Source: Fuscovulum sp.
Lineage (GTDB): Bacteria > Pseudomonadota > Alphaproteobacteria > Rhodobacterales > Rhodobacteraceae
NCBI GenBank assembly: GCA_035192965.1
Contig: CP136571.1
Location: forward strand, 2,686,501 to 2,750,500
Reading direction: 5' to 3'
DNA: 64,000 nucleotides
Part shown: positions 7,022 through 14,624 of the stretch, one piece after another
Position numbering within the stretch: the first letter of the stretch is position 1
How the letters are laid out: every line of letters starts with the position of its first letter
The notes under the pieces: generated by a model
What the model saw: the letters and a program-made list of their open reading frames with translations, nothing else
The model's database searches: none
Told to the model about the DNA's origin: nothing
Translations under genes and position numbers: made by a program

Positions 7022-9787
7022 ATGACCGTCACCGTCGGACATGATAGCGCAAAGACCCGCCAGACCCTCACCGCAGGCGGCAAGACCGTCGCCTATTACT
7101 CCATCCCGGCCGCGCAGGCCGCAGGCTTGGGCGATTTCGCCCGCCTGCCCGCCGCGCTCAAGGTGGTGCTGGAAAACATGCTGCGGTTCGAAGATGGCAA
7201 AACCGTCTCGCTCGATGACATCCGCGCTTTCGGTGACTGGGCAAAGATGGGCGGCCAGAACCCGCGCGAAATCGCCTACCGCCCCGCCCGCGTCCTGATG
7301 CAGGATTTCACCGGCGTTCCCGCCGTGGTGGACCTTGCCGCGATGCGCGACGGCATCCTTGGCCTCGGCGGCAATGCCCAGCAGATCAACCCGCTCGCCC
7401 CGGTCGATCTGGTGATCGACCATTCGGTGATGATCGATGAATTCGGCACCCCGCGCGCGTTTCAGGCCAACGTCGACCGCGAATATGAACGCAACATGGA
7501 ACGCTATGTGTTCCTGAAATGGGGCCAGAACGCCTTCAACAACTTCCGCGTCGTGCCGCCCGGCACCGGCATCTGCCATCAGGTCAACCTTGAGTACCTG
7601 GCGCAGACCGTCTGGACGGACAAGGACCAGCACGGCAACGAAGTCGCCTACCCCGACACCCTCGTCGGCACCGACAGCCACACCACCATGGTCAACGGCC
7701 TCGCCGTCCTCGGCTGGGGCGTCGGCGGGATCGAGGCCGAGGCCGCGATGCTGGGTCAGCCCGTTTCCATGCTGATCCCCGAAGTCGTGGGCTTCAAGCT
7801 GACCGGTCAGATGATGGAAGGCACCACCGCCACCGATCTGGTGCTGAAGGTCGTGCAGATGCTGCGCAAGCATGGCGTGGTGAACAAGTTCGTCGAATTC
7901 TACGGCGACGGTCTGGATCGCCTGCCGCTGGCCGACCGCGCCACCATCGCGAACATGGCCCCCGAATACGGCGCCACCTGCGGCTTCTTCCCGATCGATG
8001 ATGAAACCCTGCGTTACCTGCACATGACGGGCCGGGATGAGGCGCGCATCGCGCTGGTCGAGGCTTATGCCAAAGCCAACGGCATGTGGCGCGGCCCGGA
8101 TTACGATCCGGTCTACACCTCCACCCTGCATCTCGATATGGGCAGCATCGTTCCCGCCATTTCCGGCCCGAAGCGCCCGCAGGATTTCCTGCCGCTGGAT
8201 ACCGCCAAACAGGCCTTTGGCGATTACATCCGCACCACCCGCAAACTGCCCGCCGTGTCGGATGCGCAAAAGGCCGAACTCGTGGGCGAAGGCGGCAACC
8301 CCGCCCCGGCCGATCTGCCCGGCAATTTCGACGGCTTCTCCTCGGCCGCTGTTGCGGGCACCGATTACAAACTGCGTGACGGCTCGGTTGTGATCGCCTC
8401 GATCACCTCCTGCACCAACACCTCAAACCCCTATGTGATGATCGGCGCCGGTCTCGTCGCCCGCAAGGCGCGCGCCCTTGGCCTGAACCGGAAACCTTGG
8501 GTAAAAACCTCGCTCGCCCCCGGATCGCAGGTCGTGTCCGAATACCTGAACGCGGCAGGCCTGCAAGAAGACCTCGACGCCATCGGCTTTAACCTCGTGG
8601 GCTATGGCTGCACCACTTGCATCGGCAACTCCGGCCCGCTGCAACCCGAAATCTCGGCGGCCATCAACGAAGGGGACCTCGTCGCCACGGCCGTCCTGTC
8701 GGGCAACCGCAACTTTGAAGGCCGCATCTCGCCCGACGTCCGCGCCAACTACCTCGCCTCGCCCCCGCTCGTGGTGGCCTATGCGCTGGCAGGTGACATG
8801 AACATCGACCTGACCAAGGAACCCTTGGGCATGGGCACCAACGGCCCGGTCTATCTGCGCGATGTCTGGCCCACCAACAAGGAAATCGCCGATCTGGTTC
8901 ATGCCACCGTCACCCGCGCGGCCTTCCAGAAGAAGTATGCCGATGTCTTCAAGGGCGATGAAAAGTGGCAAGCGGTCAAGGTGACCGAGGCGGAAACCTA
9001 TGACTGGCCGCCCACCTCGACCTACATCCAGAACCCGCCTTACTTCAAAGGCATGGCCAAAACGCCCGGCACCATCAAGAACATCACCGGCGCCCGCGTT
9101 CTGGCCCTTTTGGGCGACATGATCACGACCGACCACATCTCCCCCGCAGGCTCGTTCAAAGCGACCACGCCTGCTGGGAAATACCTTGTCGAACGTCAGG
9201 TCCCGGTGTCCGAGTTCAACTCCTACGGTGCACGTCGCGGCAACCATGAAGTGATGATGCGCGGCACCTTCGCCAATATCCGCATCAAGAACGAAATGCT
9301 CGATGGCGTCGAAGGCGGCTACACCAAGGGCCCGGATGGCGCACAAACCTCGATCTTCGATGCGTCCATGGCCTATCAGGACCAGGGCACGCCCCTCGTG
9401 ATCTTCGGCGGCATCGAATACGGCGCAGGCTCCAGCCGCGACTGGGCCGCCAAGGGCACCGCCCTGCTGGGCGTCAAGGCCGTGATCGCCGAATCCTTCG
9501 AACGCATCCACCGCTCCAACCTCGTTGGCATGGGTGTCATTCCGTTCGAATTCACCGAAGGCATGACGCGCAAGTCGCTGGGCCTGACAGGCGACGAACA
9601 CGTCAGCATCGAAGGTCTGGAAGGCGATCTCAAGCCGCTCTCCCTCGTGCCGTGCCACATCACCTATGCCGACGGCACCACCAAGACGATTCAGATCAAG
9701 TGCCGTATCGATACAGAGATCGAGATCGAATATGTCGAACATGGCGGCGTGCTGCACTACGTGCTGCGCAATCTCGCCTCTGCCTGA
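7022..9787 (+). CDS. acnA: Aconitate hydratase A
   Basis: A 921-residue aconitase of the AcnA/IRP1 class, interconverting citrate and isocitrate in the TCA cycle. The [4Fe-4S] ligands are C464 (SCTNTSNP) and C530/C533 (GYGCTTCIGNSGP). The C-terminal swivel domain follows, with the GAGSSRDWAAKGT signature. The ATG at 7022 has the ribosome binding site CAGGAGG at the correct distance. The frame is open 180 bases further upstream, but that stretch contains promoter-like sequence. It is a single-gene unit closed by a strong terminator, and it is probably regulated through the upstream tandem repeats. Confidence 0.98.
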   Translation: MTVTVGHDSAKTRQTLTAGGKTVAYYSIPAAQAAGLGDFARLPAALKVVLENMLRFEDGKTVSLDDIRAFGDWAKMGGQNPREIAYRPARVLMQDFTGVPAVVDLAAMRDGILGLGGNAQQINPLAPVDLVIDHSVMIDEFGTPRAFQANVDREYERNMERYVFLKWGQNAFNNFRVVPPGTGICHQVNLEYLAQTVWTDKDQHGNEVAYPDTLVGTDSHTTMVNGLAVLGWGVGGIEAEAAMLGQPVSMLIPEVVGFKLTGQMMEGTTATDLVLKVVQMLRKHGVVNKFVEFYGDGLDRLPLADRATIANMAPEYGATCGFFPIDDETLRYLHMTGRDEARIALVEAYAKANGMWRGPDYDPVYTSTLHLDMGSIVPAISGPKRPQDFLPLDTAKQAFGDYIRTTRKLPAVSDAQKAELVGEGGNPAPADLPGNFDGFSSAAVAGTDYKLRDGSVVIASITSCTNTSNPYVMIGAGLVARKARALGLNRKPWVKTSLAPGSQVVSEYLNAAGLQEDLDAIGFNLVGYGCTTCIGNSGPLQPEISAAINEGDLVATAVLSGNRNFEGRISPDVRANYLASPPLVVAYALAGDMNIDLTKEPLGMGTNGPVYLRDVWPTNKEIADLVHATVTRAAFQKKYADVFKGDEKWQAVKVTEAETYDWPPTSTYIQNPPYFKGMAKTPGTIKNITGARVLALLGDMITTDHISPAGSFKATTPAGKYLVERQVPVSEFNSYGARRGNHEVMMRGTFANIRIKNEMLDGVEGGYTKGPDGAQTSIFDASMAYQDQGTPLVIFGGIEYGAGSSRDWAAKGTALLGVKAVIAESFERIHRSNLVGMGVIPFEFTEGMTRKSLGLTGDEHVSIEGLEGDLKPLSLVPCHITYADGTTKTIQIKCRIDTEIEIEYVEHGGVLHYVLRNLASA

Positions 9788-9813
9788 TCCCGGCACGACA
9801 CTTGCAGTACAGA

Positions 9814-9843
9814 ACGCCCCGCGGCCGAAATGCCGCGGGGCGT
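9814..9843 (+). terminator. acnA terminator hairpin
   Basis: A 12-base perfect stem (ACGCCCCGCGGC / GCCGCGGGGCGT) with loop CGAAAT lies 27 bases after the acnA stop. It is followed by CCGCGTTTTGG, a short T-run. This is a convincing intrinsic terminator. Confidence 0.8.
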
Positions 9844-10049
9844 CCGCGTTTTGGCCCAAAAGCTGCCGCAATCCCCGGTAAAAAGATGCCTTATTCGCGC
9901 GGTCCGGGCCATGCCTCACCGCGCCGGTTCCCTTTGTGCCGTGCCGGTGTGGAAACCCATTGTTTCCACCAAACCGGGCTGCTTTCGCGGCACCATGGGC
10001 CTATGATGATCCTGTCGCGTATGAATGGTTCACACGCCGGGAACGCCAA

Positions 10050-10169
10050 ATGATCGACTTCACTCCTCCCCGTGCTGCAAGCCGATCGGTCCTTTCCGGC
10101 ACTTACCTGCCTTTTGGCGAAGGTCTCTTTCTCTTCGCGCTTCTGTTCATTGTGCTCACTGGTTTCTGA
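10050..10169 (+). CDS. Possible 39-residue membrane peptide
   Basis: A short ORF encodes MIDFTPPRAASRSVLSGTYL, then a single hydrophobic segment of about 14 residues ending at the C-terminus. The preceding GGGAACGCCAA contains a GGGAA that could serve as a ribosome binding site. It sits alone between the acnA terminator and a strong bidirectional terminator at 10220-10252, and that placement supports a short independent transcript. No family is recognised. It may not be a gene, and comparison with related genomes would decide. Confidence 0.4.
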   Translation: MIDFTPPRAASRSVLSGTYLPFGEGLFLFALLFIVLTGF

Positions 10170-10219
10170 GCGGGCGTACCGACCAGAAAAAGATGAACGC
10201 TTACCCTTGGGCGGACATC

Positions 10220-10252
10220 GAAAAGGGGGGGCCCGCTCAGCCCCCCCTTTTC
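10220..10252. terminator. Strong bidirectional terminator
   Basis: A 13-base perfect stem (GAAAAGGGGGGGC / GCCCCCCCTTTTC) with loop CCGCTCA. On the plus strand it ends in TTTTC after a seven-C run. On the minus strand the same holds, so it can end both the small plus-strand ORF and the ccm operon 23 bases beyond ccmG. Confidence 0.85.
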
Positions 10253-10275
10253 AGTTTCAACCCAGAGCTTCCGGT

Positions 10276-10821
10276 TCAGCTTCCCGCATTCTCCGCCAGC
10301 GCCGCTTCCAGCGCCGGCACGAAACGCGCCTCGTAATCCGTGCCCACCAGCGGCCCGATGAAACGGAACGCCACCGTCCCGTCGCCCCGGATGATGAACG
10401 TCTCCGGCGGTGCGGTCACACCCCATTCCACCCGGTCCCGCCCACTCGGATCGAAACCAAGCGCGAAGAAAGGATTGCCGTCCGCCTCAAGATAAGCAGT
10501 CGCATCTTCCGCCTTGTCGCGCATGTTGATGCCCGCAACCCGGATGCCCCTCTCCGCCATCTCCAACAAAACCGGATGCTCCGCCCGGCAGGGCGGGCAC
10601 CAGCTCGCCCAGAAGTTCACTACCGTAACTTCTCCCGTCCGCAGATCGGCATCCGTCAACAGGGGAAATCCCGGCAAAGGTGCCACCGGCACCGCAGGTG
10701 CCTGCCGCTCCAGAAAGACCGATTGCAGGTCATCGGGGTTCTGCCGCTGCATCCCCACATAGAACATCCCCGCCAGCCCCAGGAACAGCACCGGCGGCAG
10801 CACCATCAACCATCTAGCCAT
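10276..10821 (-). CDS. ccmG: CcmG/DsbE thiol:disulfide oxidoreductase
   Basis: A 181-residue membrane-anchored periplasmic thioredoxin that keeps apocytochrome c heme-binding cysteines reduced for heme attachment. An N-terminal helix (residues 5-22) is followed by the thioredoxin fold with WASWCPPC (C75, C78) and the cis-Pro block GVTAPPETFII that marks the CcmG/DsbE group. The ATG at 10821 was chosen because CAGGAG lies seven bases before it; the codon two positions earlier is GTG. It overlaps ccmD by 8 bases, so translation is likely coupled. It is the last gene of the operon. Confidence 0.95.
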   Translation of the reverse strand: MARWLMVLPPVLFLGLAGMFYVGMQRQNPDDLQSVFLERQAPAVPVAPLPGFPLLTDADLRTGEVTVVNFWASWCPPCRAEHPVLLEMAERGIRVAGINMRDKAEDATAYLEADGNPFFALGFDPSGRDRVEWGVTAPPETFIIRGDGTVAFRFIGPLVGTDYEARFVPALEAALAENAGS

Positions 10822-10975
10822 CCTCACGCTCCTGCCGCAGTTCCACCTCGCGCAACTGCCCCTTCACCCGCGCGCCACGCCACATGGTCAGCCCCACGAT
10901 GGCCACCAGCAACAGCAGCGACGCCCCATAGGATGCCAGCACCGCAAAGGCATATTTCCCCAGATCCGGCATCAT
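10814..10975 (-). CDS. ccmD: Heme exporter protein CcmD
   Basis: A 53-residue protein with one transmembrane helix (about residues 10-31, ending TMWRG) and a charged C-terminal tail. Size, topology and place between ccmC and ccmG define CcmD, the small subunit needed to release holo-CcmE from the CcmABC complex. Its ATG overlaps the ccmC stop by 4 bases and its end overlaps ccmG by 8. Sequence conservation in this family is weak, so context carries the call. Confidence 0.9.
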   Translation of the reverse strand: MMPDLGKYAFAVLASYGASLLLLVAIVGLTMWRGARVKGQLREVELRQEREDG

Positions 10976-11700
10976 GCCAGCCGCTCCCGCGCCAACAGCG
11001 CCTGCAACCGCCGCGCCCGGATCTCCGTCCGCGTCCGCATCAACACCAGCGCCACAAACAGCAGCACGAAACCCGCAATACAGACCAGCAGCGGGAACCA
11101 GAACACATCCGCCACATTCTCCTCCTTGTCCAAAGACAGCGACGCCCCCTGATGCAGCCCCTGATTCCAGAACAGCACCGCATAGCGCGACAGCAGCGCA
11201 AAGACCGACCCCACCAGACACAGCACCGCCGTCAGGTCCGCCGCCGTATCCGGGTCCTCGATCGCCTGCCACAGCGCGATATAACCCAGATAGAACAGCG
11301 TCAGGATCAGAAAGGATGTCAGCCGCGGGTCCCAGGCCCACCAGGTTCCCCACATCGGCTGCCCCCAGAAGGCCCCCGTCAGCAGCGCGATCACCGTAAA
11401 GGTCAACCCCACAGGCGCTGCCGCCTTGGCCGCCAAGGCGCTTACATGATGCCGCCGGATCAGCCAGATCAGGCTGGTCACCAACATCATCACCCAGGCA
11501 TTGATCGCCATCATCGCGCTTGGCACATGCAGATAGATGATCTTGACGGTAGACCCTTGCCGGAAATCATCCGGCGTGAAGAAGAACCCCCAGATCAGCC
11601 CTGCCACCAGACAGGCCAGCGCCAGCCCGGTCACCCAGGGCAAGACCCAGGCCGAGGTCTGCATGAACTTCTTCGGATTGGCATATTCCCAGATCGACAT
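10972..11700 (-). CDS. ccmC: Heme exporter protein CcmC
   Basis: A 242-residue inner-membrane protein with six helices. It has the periplasmic tryptophan-rich motif WGTWWAWDPR (residues 117-126) of the heme-handling protein family and the two expected heme-ligand histidines (H58 in YLHVP, H183 in GLHQG). CcmC presents heme to the chaperone CcmE. The gene follows ccmB after 54 bases and overlaps ccmD. Length matches Rhodobacter homologues. Confidence 0.97.
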   Translation of the reverse strand: MSIWEYANPKKFMQTSAWVLPWVTGLALACLVAGLIWGFFFTPDDFRQGSTVKIIYLHVPSAMMAINAWVMMLVTSLIWLIRRHHVSALAAKAAAPVGLTFTVIALLTGAFWGQPMWGTWWAWDPRLTSFLILTLFYLGYIALWQAIEDPDTAADLTAVLCLVGSVFALLSRYAVLFWNQGLHQGASLSLDKEENVADVFWFPLLVCIAGFVLLFVALVLMRTRTEIRARRLQALLARERLA

Positions 11701-11754
11701 GCAGGCTCCTTACGTCCTCCGGCTCAAAGCCTCAATTCACTATCACGCGTGCGC

Positions 11755-12411
11755 TCAGCGCAGATTGATGCGGATTGCCGCAGCCGCCGCAAAAGGCAAG
11801 AGCGCCGCCGCCGCCAGCGTGATCCCGGCCAGCAGCAGCACCGGAACCGATACCGCCTGCCCCGCCGCCCCGCGCTTGACCACCTCCGCCCCGAAGATCA
11901 GCGTCGGCACATAAAGCGGCAACACCAGCAGGCTCAAGAGCAAACCGCCCCGCTTCACCCCCACCACCAGCGACGCCCCAAAAGCCCCGATGACCGACAG
12001 CGCCGGCGTCCCCAACAGCAGCGACAGCACCAGCCACCCATAACCAGCCACAGGCAGGTTCAACAGCACCCCCAGCACGGGCGCCACAATCGTCAGCGGC
12101 AATCCCGTCACCACCCAATGCGCCAACGCCTTCACTGCCACCACCCCCTCCAGCGGGATCGGCGCCGTCGCCAGCAGGTCCAGCGACCCATCCTCGAAAT
12201 CCAGCGCAAAGATACGGTCCAGGCTCAGCAGGCAGGCCAGCAGCGCCCCAACCCACAGGATGCCGGGCGCAATCCGGCCCAGCACATCACCCTCCGGCCC
12301 CACGCCCAAAGGCACCAGCACCGCCACCAGCAGGAAAAACGCCAGCCCCAGCCCAAAGCCGCCACCCGCCCGCATCGCCAGCCGCAGATCCCGGATCAGC
12401 AGCGCCCCCAT
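11755..12411 (-). CDS. ccmB: Heme exporter protein CcmB
   Basis: A 218-residue inner-membrane protein with six hydrophobic helices. The conserved block LDRIFALDFEDGSLDLLATAP is near residues 65-85. CcmB pairs with the ATPase CcmA in the ABC unit driving release of heme-loaded CcmE. The ATG at 12411 gives the family N-terminus (MGALLIRDLRLAMR). The frame extends upstream to 12537, but that part is intergenic repeat. The 133-base gap to ccmA is unusual for an operon where the other genes overlap, and it contains a repeat copy. Confidence 0.95.
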   Translation of the reverse strand: MGALLIRDLRLAMRAGGGFGLGLAFFLLVAVLVPLGVGPEGDVLGRIAPGILWVGALLACLLSLDRIFALDFEDGSLDLLATAPIPLEGVVAVKALAHWVVTGLPLTIVAPVLGVLLNLPVAGYGWLVLSLLLGTPALSVIGAFGASLVVGVKRGGLLLSLLVLPLYVPTLIFGAEVVKRGAAGQAVSVPVLLLAGITLAAAALLPFAAAAAIRINLR

Positions 12412-12466
12412 GCCACCCCCCCGTTGATCGCGCCCGCCACAGCCAGAAGCACAGCCATGCCCCTCT

Positions 12467-12514
12467 CTTCTCTGGAAAAATATCCTCGGGGGTCTGGGGG
12501 CAGACAGCCCCCAG
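12467..12514 (+). repeat. Intergenic repeat, copy A2, inside the ccm operon
   Basis: CTTCTCTGG, AAAAATATCCTCGGGGGT and the hairpin CTGGGGGCAGACAGCCCCCAG match the arms of the 1743-1946 element, lacking the GTGAATTGGC part. It separates ccmA from ccmB. The G-rich hairpin could attenuate transcription into ccmB or mark an RNA processing point. Confidence 0.75.
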
Positions 12515-12544
12515 TCCGCACCCTCCACCCGCGCCACACGCCCC

Positions 12545-13174
12545 TCATCCGAAGGCCTCGTCGAACGCGCCCACCCGGCCCCCGGCCGCAGGCCGCTGCG
12601 CCTTGAACGGCGTCAGGTCCAGCACCTCCGCTTCTGCCAGCCCCAGATCGATATGCGTGGCCATCAGCGCCGATCCCCCCGCCGCCAGATGCGCCCGCAC
12701 CACGCCCGCAAACAGCGCGACAGATGCCGCATCCAGCGACACCGTGGGTTCATCCAGCACCCAGATCGGCCGCCCCGTCACCAATATCCGCGCCAGCCCC
12801 AGCCGCCGCTTCTGCCCGGCAGACAGGTTGGCCGCCCGCCGGTCGCGCAAACCGCTCAGGTTCATTGCCACCATCGCCGCCTCGGCCCCATCGGTGCCGT
12901 TGACCGCAGCCCAGAACCGCAGGTTCTCTTCCACCGTCAGCACGGCCTTCAACCCATCCGCATGGGCGGCATAGGCCAAGCTCTCGGGTGGCACCGACAT
13001 CTCCCCCGCCAAGGGCGGCTGCAACCCGGCCAGCGTCCGTAAAAGCGTTGTCTTGCCAATCCCGTTCGGCCCGCGCAGCACCAAAGCCCGCCCCGCCGCC
13101 AGCCGGAAGGTCACCCCTTCCAGCACCGCGATGCCGCCCCGCGCCACCGCCAGATCGGCAACCGTCAGGTCCAT
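12545..13174 (-). CDS. ccmA: Heme exporter ATP-binding protein CcmA
   Basis: A 209-residue ABC ATPase. Walker A is GPNGIGKTT (residues 35-43), the signature [16 protein letters not shown], and Walker [10 protein letters not shown]. CcmA powers release of holo-CcmE in system I cytochrome c maturation. The ATG at 13174 is preferred to an in-frame TTG two codons earlier. Its ribosome binding site AAGGAA is embedded in a palindrome immediately upstream. It is the first ccm gene, 61 bases after the Mth938-domain gene, so it may also be read from the secDF promoter. Confidence 0.96.
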   Translation of the reverse strand: MDLTVADLAVARGGIAVLEGVTFRLAAGRALVLRGPNGIGKTTLLRTLAGLQPPLAGEMSVPPESLAYAAHADGLKAVLTVEENLRFWAAVNGTDGAEAAMVAMNLSGLRDRRAANLSAGQKRRLGLARILVTGRPIWVLDEPTVSLDAASVALFAGVVRAHLAAGGSALMATHIDLGLAEAEVLDLTPFKAQRPAAGGRVGAFDEAFG

Positions 13175-13177
13175 GAC

Positions 13178-13221
13178 CAAATTCCTTCAAAGGAATTTGC
13201 AAATTTCTCCCAAGAAATTTG
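13178..13221 (-). promoter_or_regulatory. Two abutting A/T-rich palindromes in the ccmA leader
   Basis: CAAATTCCTT-CA-AAGGAATTTG at 13178-13199 is followed without a gap by CAAATTTCT-CCCA-AGAAATTTG at 13200-13221. Both are perfect in a GC-rich genome. On the minus strand the first contains the ccmA ribosome binding site and ends four bases before the ATG. They resemble the A/T-stem caps of the element at 1743-1946. They may be an operator pair or a translation-controlling stem. Confidence 0.55.
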
Positions 13222-13235
13222 TGCCGGCGTCACCG

Positions 13236-13598
13236 TCACGGCCCAGCCACCGGCAGCAGCGCCGCCGCGATCCGGCGGCCCTCGCTCAACAGCACATTAT
13301 ATGTCCGGCAGGCGGCGGGGGAGGACATCACCTCGACCCCGATCCCCGCCGCGTCCAGAGTGGCGACGAAATCCTTCGGCGCATGGGCGATATCGCCCCC
13401 CATGCCCACGAACAGCACATCGATCCGCCCCGCCAGCGACAGCGGCGTTTCGGTATCCGCAAACCCGCCCCACAACCCCGCATCCCAGGGTGTGATCAGG
13501 CAGGCCCCGCGCAGCACATGGCCGCCGACCCGGAAAAACCCCGGCCCATAACCCTCAATGGGCTGGGCCGTGCCATAACTGATCTCGGTCAGGCGCAT
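13236..13598 (-). CDS. Mth938-like domain protein (DUF498)
   Basis: A 120-residue protein of the Mth938/NDUFAF3-like fold. Visible marks are the GYGPGFFRVGG start of the domain, the central DVLFVGMGG and the terminal TYNVLLSEGRRIAAALLPV. Mitochondrial relatives (NDUFAF3) assist complex I assembly. The bacterial role is not established. Genomic linkage of this family to secDF in alphaproteobacteria fits membrane-protein assembly. It lies 36 bases after secF on the same strand and is probably co-transcribed. Confidence 0.9.
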   Translation of the reverse strand: MRLTEISYGTAQPIEGYGPGFFRVGGHVLRGACLITPWDAGLWGGFADTETPLSLAGRIDVLFVGMGGDIAHAPKDFVATLDAAGIGVEVMSSPAACRTYNVLLSEGRRIAAALLPVAGP

Positions 13599-13634
13599 CC
13601 GCCCCCCTCACGCCTGCCCCCGCCCAAGAGCGGC

Positions 13635-14612
13635 TCAGGCATCCACGTTCGCAAAATCATCCGGCGTGCCCCGGTTCTTCGGCTTTTCGCTCCGGTCCAG
13701 CCCGATGAAAAGCACGATGTTCTTTGCCACATAGACCGAAGAATAGGTGCCGAACAGAACCCCAAGGAAAATAGCCAGCGAGAAGCCACGCAGCACATCC
13801 CCGCCGAAAATCAGCATGGCTCCGACGGCAATCAACGTGGTCAAGGCTGTCATCAAGGTCCGCGCCAGCGTCTCGTTCACCGACAGGTTCATCACATCGC
13901 GCAACGGCATCTGCTTGTACTTCTGCAAATTCTCGCGCAGCCGGTCGAACACCACCACCGTGTCATTGATCGAATAGCCCAGAATGGTCAGCAGGGCCGC
14001 CACGATGGTCAGGTCGAACTTGATCTGGAACAGCGCGAATATGCCAATGGTGATCAGCACATCATGCAGCAGTGCCAGCACCGCCCCCACCCCGAACTGC
14101 CATTCAAACCGCAGCCACATATAGATCATGATCGCCACGCTCGTTACGATCAGCGACAGGACAGAGGTAAAGACCAACTCGCCCGAAACCTTGGGCCCGA
14201 CGCTTTCCACGCTGGGAAAGGTCATCGCCGGATCAATCGCCGCGCGCAGCACCTCTTCCAACTGAATGATCTGCTCGGGCGTCACCGCCTGGCTTTCATC
14301 CTCGGCCGCGATGCGGATCATCGTCACATGCTGGTCATCGGTGAAATTCGGATCGAACACCTCGGTGATCGACACATCACCCAGCGGCAACCCCTGCAAC
14401 GCATCCCGATACGCGCCCACATCCACCGCGATGGTGGATTCCGTGCGGATTGTCGTGCCGCCCTTGAAGTCGATCCCGTAGTTCAGCCCCATCACCGCCC
14501 AGGCGACAATGGCCAGCACAGACAGCATCAGCGACCCGCCAAAGGTCACCCATTGCCAGCGGAAAAAGTCGAAATTCGTCTTGTCGGGTGCAAGCTTGAA
14601 ACGCCATGCCAT
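13635..14612 (-). CDS. secF: Protein translocase subunit SecF
   Basis: A 325-residue inner-membrane RND-type protein with six helices and a periplasmic domain. The family motif GIDFKGG follows the first helix, and TILGYSINDTVVVFDRLREN marks the fourth-fifth helix region. With SecD it uses proton motive force to finish protein export through SecYEG. It starts 12 bases after the secD stop. Length is normal for alphaproteobacterial SecF. Confidence 0.98.
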   Translation of the reverse strand: MAWRFKLAPDKTNFDFFRWQWVTFGGSLMLSVLAIVAWAVMGLNYGIDFKGGTTIRTESTIAVDVGAYRDALQGLPLGDVSITEVFDPNFTDDQHVTMIRIAAEDESQAVTPEQIIQLEEVLRAAIDPAMTFPSVESVGPKVSGELVFTSVLSLIVTSVAIMIYMWLRFEWQFGVGAVLALLHDVLITIGIFALFQIKFDLTIVAALLTILGYSINDTVVVFDRLRENLQKYKQMPLRDVMNLSVNETLARTLMTALTTLIAVGAMLIFGGDVLRGFSLAIFLGVLFGTYSSVYVAKNIVLFIGLDRSEKPKNRGTPDDFANVDA

Positions 14613-14624
14613 GATCCGGTCCCC

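Noticed and set aside
10072..12606. Plus-strand open frame of 844 codons
   Set aside because: Antisense to ccmG, ccmD, ccmC and ccmB, with low-complexity Gln/Arg/His/Pro composition and no recognisable domain.
13175..13180. TTG as start of ccmA
   Set aside because: The ATG two codons later has the better-spaced ribosome binding site.
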